Below, piece by piece: positions 48,932 through 60,500 of a stretch of 64,000 bases of DNA. Source of the stretch: Elymus sibiricus (lineage: Eukaryota; Streptophyta; Magnoliopsida; Poales; Poaceae); the NCBI GenBank assembly GCA_039707655.1, contig CM077672.1:457600390-457664389 (forward strand), in the 5' to 3' direction. The stretch's first letter is position 1. Every line of letters begins with the position of its first letter. The notes below the pieces were generated by a model, which saw nothing but the letters and a program-made list of their open reading frames with translations, had not been told where the DNA came from and made no database searches. The position numbers were made by a program, and so were the translations under genes.

Positions 48932-50522
48932 AGACCTCGCTTGTCCTCAAGCGAAAGCCGATATCGCTAATCATGTCCACATGTTTAGAGAGAGAGGTGT
49001 CGATAAAAACAAAATATGGACATAGTAGCATCATGATCATTCATTATCATAGAACTTCTCATGAGCAAGTAACAATTCATCACAACAACGAAGTATAAGA
49101 CATATACTTTCTTGAAAACTAACAAACTATGTTCTCAGTCAACAATGCAATTGCAATTCATCATATTTTAGCAAGTCCACATACTCAACCATCATTTAGT
49201 CTTCTATGATTGCTAATACTCACAACATATATATGGAGCAAAAAGTTTCAGCCAGACCCATAGAAAGATAGGGGCTTATAATTTCGCCTCCCAACTTATT
49301 CACCTCAAGGGTGATGTCAACAATAATAACTCATGATCACTCATATCCAACTGGATATATGTGCCTAGATCTTTCCCCACCACATGGTGCTTGCAAAATA
49401 GAAAAATAAAATGGGATAGAGGAGAACACTATTGACTCTTGCATAAAAAGTAAATACATAAAAGTAAAAGATAGGCCCTTTGCAGAGGGAAGTAGAGGTT
49501 GTCATGCACTTCTTGTTGTTGGATGCACAAGCTCTTAATGCAAAGGAATGTCACTTTATATTGCCCCTTGTGATAGCAACCTTTATTATGCAGTCTGTCG
49601 CTTTTATTTCTTTACCATCACAAGTTCGTACAAAGCTTATTTTCCCTTACAATAAAAGTTCATACATATTTAGAGGCAATTTTTATTGCTTTTTGCACCG
49701 ATGACAACTTACTTGAAGGATCTTATTCAATCCATAGGTAGATATAGTGGACTCTCATGACATGAGACTGGGTTTAAGGGTCTTGGATGCACAAGTAGTA
49801 TCTGTACTTGGTGTGGATTTTTGGCTAGCAAAGATATTGATCAAGCACCACATGTTGGAGGATCTATGACCATATAACTTCTATGTGAATATAAGCAAAC
49901 ATAATTCATTATGTTGTCTTCCTTGTCCAACGTCAACAATTTGACATAAAATACTCAATGGGGGTTCACAATCATAAAAGATGTCCAAGATAGTGTATTT
50001 GCATGTGAATCTTCTCTTCCCTTATTAATTTTTTCATGAATTGCATCATTGACTAATGCTAGGTTTGTTAACCTTCAATAAATTTTACCACTTATACTTT
50101 TGTTTATGTAATGTCATTACTTTCCATAAGATTAGCATATGATCTTTTTCATTATTTTCATTACTAGGATTGAAGCATAAAAGTAAAGAAGCAAAAACTC
50201 AAACTACTCTTTATTATATAACTTTCAACTCAATTACATAGATAGATAGATAGATCATGAAACTAGCACTCGAAAATAGATCATACTAAACTTTTATTCA
50301 ACTAAATCACGAAATGACTAAGGATCGAACTAAAAATAGGTAATGGTAATAAAAGTGATGATGATACGATACCGGGGCACCTCCCCCAAGCTTGGCACAA
50401 GCCAAGGGGAGTGCCCATATCCATGTACTCAAGTTTCTTTCTTTGGTGATGATGGTGATGAAGTGGTGGCGGGCTTGTCCTTCAGTTTCCGCTTGAGAAC
50501 ACAGTTTTATTCCTTCAACTTG
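48932..50522 (-). other. 3' non-coding region of the gypsy element
   Basis: 1.6 kb, AT-rich, with no supported ORF. It has a short gata microsatellite at about 50239-50255 and a second reversed agcttgggggag motif at 50383-50397. Confidence 0.7.
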
Positions 50523-50840
50523 CTAATTTTCTTGTTCAAGCTCCACTATCTTCTCACACAATATGTTCTTGTTTTCCTGTAGAAGACGGAAAGGGATAAA
50601 TTGGATCTTAGATTTGTTTACTATGTTTGGGAGGCTCGACTTCTTGAACTCCACATGCATATCTCCCGATTGAGGTAGATGGTCATCGTCTTCATCCAAG
50701 CTCGCGTCTTCCGTTCCCTTCATGTTGACATCTCACTCCTCCTCTGCGGACCATCCATAGGGATCTATATCCCCATAGATCCTTGCATTTGTAACATAAT
50801 GTGATACGAAGTTCTCTCCATCTGAGTCTTGAGACGACAT
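50523..50840 (-). pseudogene. Small acidic/coiled-coil 3' ORF of the gypsy element
   Basis: An ATG at 50840 (MSSQDSDGENF) lies 10 bases after a good 3' splice acceptor (ttttttctgacag, minus strand, at 50851). The frame is broken by TGA at 50732-50734 and continues in the same frame through an acidic part (DASLDEDDDHLPQ) to a helical end (KNILCEKIVELEQEN), stopping at 50523. A 3' ORF reached by splicing is the place of the env-like gene in Athila-type elements, but nothing here looks like an envelope protein: no signal peptide or membrane segment is seen. Function unknown. Confidence 0.55.
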
Positions 50841-50850
50841 ACTTTCGGAT

Positions 50851-51165
50851 CTGTCAGAAAAAATAGCACGAAACAAGAACAGAGGATATTTCTGTGATAC
50901 GATGGTCAAAACATCTGGGAGTATATATAAAGAATTTTATCTTGCAAAACAAGTATTCCAGGAGAAAACGGAGTCGGGAAGGCTCACGAGGGGCCCATGA
51001 GCCACCAGGACGCGCCTGGGGGGGTGGCGCGCCCTGGTGCCTCGTGTGCACCTCGTGGATCCCCTCGGCTGTTTCTTATTTTTGTATTTTTTTCTAATAT
51101 TCCAAAACTGACAGAAAGTATTTTTATGGAATTTTTGGAGTTAGTTTACTTACTGTATCACGTAC
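50851..51165 (-). other. Probable intron between pol and the 3' ORF, carrying a GC-rich hairpin
   Basis: On the minus strand a donor GAG|GTACGTG lies 10 bases after the pol stop codon, and the acceptor ttttttctgacag lies at 50851, giving 315 bp. Inside is a 14-bp inverted repeat (51003-51016 with 51026-51039, one mismatch) very like the hairpin of the LTRs. Splicing is inferred from sequence only. Confidence 0.45.
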
Positions 51166-51175
51166 CTCTTCCTTT

Positions 51176-54100
51176 TCAGGGTTCTGGAGTGTTCTGGAAG
51201 GTCTGTCTTATGTGCTCTTCCGGTGTAGTTGTTTCAATAATATTAGTTTCAAAATTAATGGGAGTACCCAAAATATAGTGCTTAATTCTTTGCCCATTCA
51301 CCACTCTCGGATTAGTGCCTTCGGCGTTATTGATCTTAATGGCTCCAGAGCGATAAACTTCCTCGATGATATACGGTCCTTCCCATTTAGAGAGATGTTT
51401 TCCTGCAAAGAATCTCAAACGAGAATTGTATAATAGAACATGATCACCTACTTTGAATTCCCGTTTTTGAATTCTTTTGTCATGCCATCTTTTAACTTTT
51501 TCTTTAAACAATTTGGCATTTTCATAAGCTTGGGTTCTGCATTCATCTAGTGAGCTAATATCAAATAACCTCTTTTCACCGGCAAGTTTAAAATCATAAT
51601 TGAGTTCTTTAACTGCCCAATATGCTTTATGTTCTAACTCAAGAGGTAAATGACATGCTTTTCTATAAACCATTTTATAAGGAGACATACCCATAGGATT
51701 TTTATAAGCAGTTCTATAAGCCCATAATGCATCATCAAGTTTCTTAGACCAATTCTTTCTAGATCTATTGACGGTCTTTTACAAAATTAACTTTATTTCT
51801 CTATTGCTCAATTCAACTTGACCACTAGATTGAGGGTGATAGGGAGATGCAATTCTATGGTTGACATCATATTTAGCAAGCAGTTTACGAAATGCACCAT
51901 GAATAAAATGTGAACCACCATCAGTCATTAAATATCTAGGGACTCCGAACCTCGGGAAAATGACTTCTTTAAGCATTTTAATAGAAGTGTTATGATCAGC
52001 ACTACTAGTTGGAATAGCTTCTACCCACTTAGTAACGTAATCAACAGCAACTAAAATATGAGTATACCCATTGGATTTAGGAAAAGGTCCCATATATTCA
52101 AATCCCCAAACATCAAATGGTTCGATAACAAGTGAATAATTCATAGGCATTTCCTGACGTCTACTAATATTGCTAATTCTTTGACATTCATCACAAAATA
52201 ATACAAACTTACGAGCATCCTTGAAAAGAGTAGGCCAATAAAAACTAGATTGTAATACCTTATGTGCAGTTCTGTCTCCCGCATGGTGTCCTCTGTAAGC
52301 CTCGGAGTGACACTTCCGTAGGATTTGTTCATGTTCATGCTCAGGTATACAACGTCTAATAATACCATCCACTCCTTCTTTATAAAGATGTGGGTCATCC
52401 CGAAAGTAATGTCTTAAATCAAAGAAGAACTTTTTCTTTTGTTGGTATGTGAAACTAGGTGGTATAAATTTAGCAACAAAATAATTAGCATAGTCTGCAT
52501 ACCAAGGAGTATTACGAGAAGCATTTATGATAGCTAATTGTTCATCAGGAAAATCATCATTAATAGGAAGTGGGTCATCAAGAACATTTTCCATTCTAGA
52601 CAAATTATCAGCTACGGGATTCTCAGCTCCCTTCCTATCAATAATATGCAAGTCAAATTCTTGTAGCAATAGTACCCACTTAATGAGTCTAGGTTTAGCA
52701 TCTTTCTTTTCCATAAGGTATTTAATAGCAGCATGATCAGTGTGAACAGTTACTTTAGAATCAACTATGTAAGATCTGAATTTATCACATGCGAACACAA
52801 CTGCTAGAAATTCTTTCTCAGTGGTAGCATAGTTTCTTTGAGCACTATCTAGAGTTTTACTAGCATAATGGATAACATTTAATTTCTTGTCAACTCTCTG
52901 TCCTAGAACAGCACCAACAGCATAATCACTAGCATCACACATAATTTCAAAAGGCAAGTTCCGACTAGGTGGTTGAACAATAGGTGCAGAGGTTATGGCT
53001 TTCTTAAGTATTTCAAAGGCTTCTACACAATCATGATAAAAAACAAATGGAACATCTTTTTGCAAGAGATTAGTAAGAGGCCTAGAAATTTTAGAGAAGT
53101 CTTTAATAAACCTCCTATAGAAACTAGCATGACCAAGGAAACTTCTTATACCTTTAATATCTTTTGGACATGGCATTTTCTCGATTGCATCAACTTTAGC
53201 CTTATCTACCTCAATACCTCTTTCAGAAATTTTATGCCCCAAGACAAAACCTTCATTCACCATAAAGTGGCACTTCTCCCAATTCAAGACAATGTTAGTT
53301 TGTTCACATCTCTGCAAAACTCGATCAAGGTTGCTTAAGCAATCATCAAAAGAAGTTCCGTAAACGAAAAAATCATCCATGAAAACCTCAACAATCTTTT
53401 CACAAAAGTCAGAGAATATAGAAGTCATACATCTTTGAAAGGTAGTAGGTGCATTACATAAACCAAAAGGCATACGTCTATAAGCATAAGTTCCAAAAGG
53501 ACAAGTAAAGGTGGTTTTCTCTTGATCATCAGGTGATACAGGTATTTGACAGAAACCAGAATAACCATCTAGAAAGCAAAAATGTGTATGCTTAGACAAT
53601 CTTTCTAACATTTGATCAATAAAAGGTAAGGGGTAATGATCTTTTCTAGTGGCTTTGTTTAATTTTCTAAAATCAATTACCATCCTATAACAAGTTACAA
53701 TTCTTTGTGGAATGAGTTCATTTTTATCATTAGGAACAACAGTAATGCCTCCCTTTTTAGGAACACAATGAACCAGACTTACCCATCTACTATCAGCTAT
53801 GGGATAGATTATACCTGCTTCCAGAAGCTTTAATATTTCAGTTCTTACCACCTCCTTCATCTTAGGATTTAATCGTCGTTGGTGGTTGACAACTGGTTTA
53901 GCATCAGGCTCCATATTAATTTTGTGCTGACATAGAGTGGGACTAATGCCCTTAAGATCATCAAGAGTATATCCAATAGCAGCACGGTGCTTCCTCAGAG
54001 TTTTTAGTAATCTCTTTTATTCATGCTCTGAAAGGTTAGCACTAATAATAACAGGATATATCTTCTTTTTGTCTAGATAAGCATATTTCAATGTATCAGG

Positions 54101-54969
54101 CAATTGTTTCAATTCAAATACAGGTTCACCCTTAGGTGGAGGAGGGCCTCCAAGAGTTTCAACAGGCAAATTGTGTTTAAGGATAGGTGGTTGATCAAAG
54201 AACATCTTATCTATTTCATTTCTTTCATTCATGTGTATATCATTTTCATGGTCTAGCAAATATTGTTCTAACAGATCAGTAGGAGGTACGACAATAGAAG
54301 CAAGACCAATAATTTCATCTTTACTAGGCAATTCTTCATCATGAGGTTGTCTACGGAACTTGGAGAAATTAAACTCATGAGACATACCACCAAAATTAAA
54401 ACTAACAGTTTCTTTAGCGCAATCAATCTTGGCATTAACAGTGTTCAAGAAAGGTCTACCAAATATAATGGGACAAAAATTATCTTGTGGAGAACCGAGG
54501 ACTAGAAAATCAGTGGGGTATTTTATTTTTCCACACAAGACTTCAGTATCTCTAATGATCCCAAGTGACGTAATGGTATCTCTGTTTGCAAGATTAATAG
54601 TAACATCAATGTCCTCTATTTCAATCGGTGCAATATCATTCATAATTTCTTGATATAAGGTAAACGAAATAGCACTCACACTAGCACCCAAATCACATAA
54701 GCCATGATAACAATGGTCTCCTATTTTAATAGAGACAACAGGCATGCCTACTACGGGTCTGTTTTTATCTTTAGGATCTGGTTTAGCAATTCTAGCTGCT
54801 TCATCACAGAAGTAAATAAAATGTGCATCTATACTATCGACCAAGAGATCCTTAACCATAGCAACATTAGGTTCAACTTTAATTCAGAGGGTATAGGTGC
54901 TCTAATATTACTTTTGTTAACCACAATTGAAACTTTAGCATGTTCCTTAATCCTAATAGGAAAAGGTGG
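51176..54969 (-). pseudogene. gypsy pol polyprotein (protease, RT, RNase H, integrase), broken by two nonsense codons and a frameshift
   Basis: From 54859 the frame has a retropepsin-like domain (DLGAS at residues 56-60, PIIFGRPFL). It then meets TAA at 54017-54019 and continues in the same frame. Counting from the methionine at 53914, RT has LDGYSGF (~115-121) and FMDD (178-181). RNase H has [13 protein letters not shown] (from ~326), TEKEFLA and HTDHAAI. The H2C2 finger is at ~536-577. The integrase core shows WGFEYMGPF (~603-611), MTDGGSHF (D665) and [11 protein letters not shown] (E701). After TAA at 51779-51781 the same frame gives WAYRTAYKNP and the C-terminal GPYIIEEVY. Upstream, a one-base shift near 54883 separates the part next to the CACTA. 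The first integrase acid is Glu rather than the usual Asp. Both TAA codons could come from GAA by one change. Confidence 0.9.
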
Positions 54970-54972
54970 TTT

Positions 54973-55004
54973 CACTACTGGAATCTACTGATTTGCCATC
55001 TGCC
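54973..55004 (+). repeat. CACTA left terminal inverted repeat
   Basis: CACTACTGGAATCTACTG followed by atttgccatctgcc pairs with 63635-63666. Confidence 0.9.
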
Positions 55005-55352
55005 AGCTCTATGCCGTCTGCTGGCAGACGGCAAAGAGGCTATTTGCCGTCTGTTTTAGGAAAGCAGACGGCAAAGAGATGGCTGATGGCAAAGAGAGTC
55101 TTTGCCATCAGCCAACTCTTTGCCGTCTGCCAGCAGACGGCAAAGAGGGAAAAGGCAGACGGCAAAGAGCCATGTGGGCCCCACGGGGCACGGCGTGGCT
55201 AGGTCAACCTCTTTGCCGTCTGCTGGCAGACGGCAAAGAGGGACAGATGGCAATGTGCCCTCTTTGCCGTCTGCTAGCAGATGGCAAAGAAGTGACGTGG
55301 GGCCAGCCCTAACGGTCACCTCTTTGCCGTCTGCTAGCAGACGGCAAAGAGG
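55005..55352. repeat. CACTA 5' subterminal palindrome array
   Basis: About six copies of a perfect or near-perfect palindrome of the form tttgccgtctgc(t/c)(a/g)gcagacggcaaa, spaced 40-90 bp apart (for example near 55116, 55211, 55261 and 55320), plus one copy split by extra bases near 55044. Such subterminal repeats are the binding sites of CACTA-encoded proteins in known systems; binding here is inferred. Confidence 0.85.
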
Positions 55353-55730
55353 GGGCACTTAACGGGTGGCTGCCTCTCTCTCTCTCTTTCTCTCTCTCTC
55401 TCCCATGCCCGAAACCCCCTTGAATTTTCTGCCCCGCCGCCGGTCGCCGCCGCCGCCCGACGCTCCCCCGCCCCTCCCCCTCCGGCGCCCGGCGCCGTCG
55501 CCCCTCCACCGCCCTACACCGCCCCTCTGCCGCCGCCCCGAGGCTCCCCCACCCCTTCCCCTCTGCCACCCCGCATCGCGGCCCTGCCCCGTGCTGCGGC
55601 CCCGCGCCGCCCCTCCACCGCCGCCCCGACGAGCTCCCCCGCCCAGACGAGCTCCCCCGCCCCTCCCCCTCCGCCGCCCCGCGCCGCCGCCTCGACCCCC
55701 CTCCGGTGAGCTCCACCCTCCCCCCTTTTT
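55353..55730 (+). other. CT-rich and very C-rich 5' segment of CACTA
   Basis: A (ct)n tract at about 55374-55402 is followed by a C-rich stretch that reads as proline-rich in several frames on both strands. The plus-strand frame 55366-55767 starts with GTG and has only low-complexity P/R/A sequence, so I do not call it a gene. ctccggtgagctcc at 55700 would make a reasonable splice donor, so this may be a 5' untranslated exon. Confidence 0.5.
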
Positions 55731-55824
55731 TTGTTTTTCTCTGTTTTTGTTAGTTATTTTATATTAGTTATTAGTTCATATTAGTTATTAGTTTATATTA
55801 GTTAGTTTATATTAGGTAGAAAAA

Positions 55825-56071
55825 ACTTAGATAGAAAAGAAGAAAAGAAAAAACCTAGAAGAAAAAAAGAGAAGAAAAGAAGAAAAAAAAGGAAAAGAAC
55901 AAAAAGTAAGAAGAAGAAGAAGAAACAGAAGAAGAGGAGGAGGAGAAGAACAAAGAAGAAGAAGAAGAAGAAGAAAAAAAGAGGAGAGGAGGAGAAGAAG
56001 AGGAAAAAGGAAAGGAAGAAGAAGAAGAAGAGGAGGAGGAGAAGAAAAAATAATAATAATAATAATAAGAA

Positions 56072-56102
<31 letters not shown>

Positions 56103-56185
56103 AAGAAGAAGAAGAAAAAGAAAAAAGAGGAGAGGAGGAGAAGAAGAAGAGGAAAAAGGAAAGGAAGAAGAAGAAGAGCAAGAAC
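55825..56185. repeat. GAA/GGA purine microsatellite in CACTA
   Basis: About 360 bp of almost pure purine (gaa, gag, aat variants). The serine-rich minus-strand ORF across it is a repeat artefact. A TTC tract near the other end (62695-62790) is its pyrimidine counterpart. Confidence 0.9.
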
Positions 56186-56444
56186 AGAAAAAACGGCATA
56201 GTTACAATGTTATAGATAATGTTATTGCTTTGCTCTTCTGTAGACAATGTTATATATAATTACAATGTCTTAAAATACTTAGTGACAATGTGTTCCCGCA
56301 AAAAAAACTAGATGACATAAGTATGCATTGCTATTAATTTGGTATGTAGTGTGTTGACTTTCATTCTGATGGTGCTTCCTTTTGAAAGAGATGAGAGTGA
56401 GAGATGAGATGCTCTTGAAGGAAGGATACTGGCTGTTCGTAGGT

Positions 56445-56661
56445 GGTCGGTCTTTCTCCTCCTTCCCCTCTGAGACCTTGGTAAAGCAGGGGGAGGACGA
56501 AAAGACCGACCGTCACCGACGGTTGAAATAACATTGAGAGATGAGAGATGTTATAAGAGGAAAGACACCGGCTATTGTCGTAGGTGGTCGTTGCTCCTCA
56601 TCTCTTGCTGTGAGACCTTGGTAACGCAGCAAGGGATGGGAGTAACAACCGTCACCGACGG
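56445..56661. repeat. Two tandem foldbacks with an identical loop in CACTA
   Basis: Unit 1 pairs 56445-56470 with about 56486-56512. It has an 11-bp perfect stem ggtcggtcttt/aaagaccgacc, then tcctcc/ggagga. Unit 2 pairs 56586-56610 with 56627-56650 (about 20 pairs with wobbles, including cttgctg/cagcaag). Both loops contain tgagaccttggtaa, and both are followed by cgtcaccgacggt. The stems differ from each other but stay complementary. Copies begin at about 56395 and 56538. Confidence 0.7.
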
Positions 56662-57179
56662 TCGAAATTAACAGGCAAGGAGTGCCCCACCATACATATA
56701 TACCACCACTTGAGAGGTGAGAGTTGTTGAAGGGAGCATCGACGGAATGAAAGTCAACCCGACACCCCGACACCCCGACCCGACACCCCGTCATATATTT
56801 GTGAATTATGAGTTAGGTCATATATTTTCTGATTTTGTTATGAAAAACATCATATATATTTGTGTTGATCGGGTGGATTTAAATGTGCAGTTGTTTTGTC
56901 GCTGCGAGGGTCTGGTGTTCGACGACCTCCCCGTGCGTTCGACGAGCTCCGCCCCTGCGTTCGTGGGTGAGCACAAATGACATCTCCTCCTCCCCCCCTT
57001 CATTTGCTCTGTTCCGGTCTTCGTGCCGATGAAACTTGCTAGCTATAGGTGTCTTCAATCATCAGTATGCGTGACCACTATGCGTCTCCCGTTCGAAAGG
57101 GTTACATCTATAAATATGCATGCATTTGCATATTTATAACCGTGATTATTTTGAATTGTCCAACGTTATCCATGGACAG

Positions 57180-57395
57180 CCCGAGTATGTGTAGATTGGG
57201 TTCGTTTTCCCATATGCTCTGCTCCGGATCCGATGCAGAATTTCGTCAGTGCCTCCGTGTTGTTCTCCGGGTACACATCCTCTCTGCTTATTGCCGAGAC
57301 ATGTATCAGGAGAACAGCGGGGAGGTGCTGCCGAAATTTTGCGTCAGATCCGGAGCAGAGCATGGGAAAACGAACCCAATCTACACATACTCGGG
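57180..57395. repeat. Imperfect inverted repeat of ~95-bp arms in CACTA
   Basis: The left arm 57180-57278 matches the reverse complement of the right arm 57301-57395: the first 33 bp are identical, then a 2-nt bulge, then 16 identical, the rest about 80-85 %. The loop is 22 nt. It lies 135 bp upstream of the transposase start, in an untranslated or intronic position. Confidence 0.85.
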
Positions 57396-57529
57396 TGGGA
57401 TTAGGACCTATCTTTACCTATTAGCGTCTAGGTTGCATGTACGTAATAAAACTGACAAACTCCATTAACTGAAGAATATGGTTTGCTAAATTATGTATAT
57501 ATTTCTTGTGTGTCCAGTAGCTAGGCAAG

Positions 57530-60500
57530 ATGAGTGATCGTGCGTGGATGTACACCGGTCACACTAGTCAGAAAGACATGACACATGAATGGTTAACAGA
57601 AACCAAGGGGTTTGTGAGAGCCGCATTTGCAAATGGACAGAGAAAAACCTGGTGCCCCTGTGTCGAGTGCGATAACTATTATAAGAGGTCAGCGCTTGAA
57701 ATGATCAAACACCTACAGAAGAGTGGTTTTACGCCTGATTATACGGTCTGGACATTTCATGGTGAGTCTGCCCAATGTGCCAGAGCTGAGGAGGGCCGTC
57801 ATCGCACCGACGAGCATGGTACCGGGATGGAAGACATGGTGGAAGACTTTGATGATGCTCGAGATTCAGACGATGAGATGGAGGAATCTGCAAAGGCCTT
57901 CAATGATATGTTGGAGTCTTCAAAACGTCCTCTCCACGAGCACACTGAGCTTTGTCAGCTGGATGCCATCGCACAAGTAATGGCTCTAAAGGCTCAATTC
58001 AACTTGGGCAGAGAATGCTACGACGCGATGATGACACTATTTGGACGCTTTCTACCCAAAGGCCATGTAATGCCTGCAAACCTGTACCAGTCGGACAAGA
58101 TCCTCCATGTACTTAAGATGACCTATGAGAAGATAGATGCCTGTGAGAAAGGATGTGCCTTATTTAGGCTTGAGTATGCGGACTTGAAGTATTGTCCCGT
58201 TTGCCAGTCTTCCAGGTATGTTGAGGTAGACAACGGTATGGGTGAGAAGAGTCAGACAAAAATCCCAGTTAATGTTCTTCGGTATATGCCCATCATACCA
58301 AGACTTCAATGTCTTTTCATGGTCGAAGAGACGGCCAGATAGATGACATGCCACAAATTGGGAAAAAGAACCGAACTAGATGCATATGGGGAGCCGATGT
58401 TGGTACACACATCAGACACTTTTGCGTGGAAGCGCTTTGATGCAATACATCATGCTAAAGCGGCAGATCCAAGGCATCCTCGAATCGCCATAAGCACGGA
58501 TGGGTTCAATGTGTTTGGTATGATAGCAGCCCAATACAGTTGTTGGCCTGTATTTGTCATTCCACTCAATCTCCCCCCGGGACAGATTATGCAAAGAAAG
58601 AACATTTTCCTGACGTTGATAATTCTGGGGCCCAACTATCCGGGGAAGAATATGAATGTGTACATGCAACCGCTTAAGGATGAACTACAAGAAGCTTGGG
58701 ATAATGGGATCAAGACATACGACGCCGCCACAAAAAAAAACTTCCTAATGCGTGTGTGGTACATGTACTCGATGCATGACTTGCCGGCGTATGCGCTATT
58801 CGTTGGCTGGTGTGTGCATGGAAGGTTCCCGTGCCCCACATGCAAGGCAGCTCTTGAGTTTCGTCGGCTGCAGGCGGGTGGCAAGTTTTCTTGCTTCGAC
58901 ATGCATAGACAGTTCCTGGATCCTCGCCATAAGTTCAGAAAAGACAAGAAGAACTTCATCAAAGGTAGAGTTGTCAAAAACTCTGCACCACCTGCATTGA
59001 CAGGCCAACAGACCCTGGATCAGTTAAACTCTCTCGAGCCAGATCCGAAGCGTCCAGGGTATTTCAAGGGGTATAATTCCGAACACGCCTGGACTCACAG
59101 GACATGCTTGTGGGATCTGCCTTACTTCAAAGACCTCATTTGCCCACACAACATCGACGTGATGCACACTGAAAAGAATGTCGACGAGGCCCTCTTTGGT
59201 ACATTGTTCGGCATAGAGGGGAAAACAAAGGATAATCCTAAGGCTAGAGTCGATCAGCAGGCTCTATGTGATAGACCGCTACAAAACATGCGACAACCGA
59301 AAGGAAAGAAGAACTGGACGAAGCCAAAGGCATGGTTCAATCTTGGAAGGCCAGTTATGAGGGAAATACTCCTGTGGGTGAAAAATGAGTTGATGTTCCC
59401 CGATGGGTATGCAGCGAATCTAAAGAGGGGAGCGAGCCTTGAAAAATTGAAAATATTTGGTCTCAAGAGTCATGATTGGCACATATGGCTTGAGCGGGTA
59501 ATGCCGGTGATGTTGCGTGGCTTTATCCCTAAGGATGAATGGCTAGTACTGGCAGAGCTGAGCTATTTCTTCCGTGTTCTTTATGCGAAAGAACTATCAC
59601 CTGGCTTGCTAGAAGAACTGGAAGAGTTGGCACCGGAGTTGATCTGCAAGTTAGAGAAGATCTTTCCACCGGGCTTCTTTAATCCAATGCAGCATTTGAT
59701 TTTGCATCTCCCGACCGAGGCACGATTGGGGGGGCCCGTGCAGAATCATTGGTGCTACGCAACTGAGAGGATGTAGAAGACGCTTCGAGAAAAATGTAAA
59801 AATAAACGTCGAATTGAAGCATCGAAGGTCGAGGCATTCATTACTGAGGAGGCGGCAAACTTCGTGACAGCACACTACGAAGCCAAAAATCGTCATTTGC
59901 ATAATCTGAAGCCTCGGTACAATGCTGGCGACCCTAAAAAGGGTGGATCCAACCTCAGCCTATTCAAAGGGAAGCTCGCACTAGCCGGTGCTTATACTTC
60001 CTTATCGTTGGATGTCGACGAATGGCGGACCATTACGTTGTATATCTTGAACAACCTAACAGAAGTGCGGCTGTACATCGAGTAAGTTCTTGGTACATTG
60101 TTTCGCAACCTCTAATTCCTTTGAACTGCTCTTATTCCCGGATATTTGATACAGTCGATACGTCACCAAATTCTCGTATGGAGCGGTGATCCAAAAGGAT
60201 TCCGTCGAAGAGTATGAGCTTCTGGCAATGCATGGAGGCGGCTATCCCGGTTTCATCTCTTGGTTCAAACAAATGGTAATTTCCATTAGACCATTTCATT
60301 TCTTCCTCTAATTTCCAGCTAATGCAACAATCCTTTCGTATTAAACTTGTAGGCTAGTTCAGAGTCTATGGATGCCGAATTGAGACAAGTCGCTAATGGT
60401 TTTGACTATAAGGTCCGTTCATTTGACAAATACGACATCAACAGGTATCGCTTTCATACCTATGGCAAAGAGCTATCTATGGTCGACCGAAAGTCTACAA

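Noticed and set aside
55366..55767. Proline-rich ORF at the CACTA 5' end
   Set aside because: No ATG, low complexity, and open on both strands because of C-rich DNA. Possible 5' exon, but not supported as protein.
55855..56247. Serine/phenylalanine-rich minus-strand ORF of 130 codons
   Set aside because: Pure translation of the GAA/GGA microsatellite.
58412..58669. Antisense ORFs across the transposase gene
   Set aside because: Shadow frames of the coding strand.
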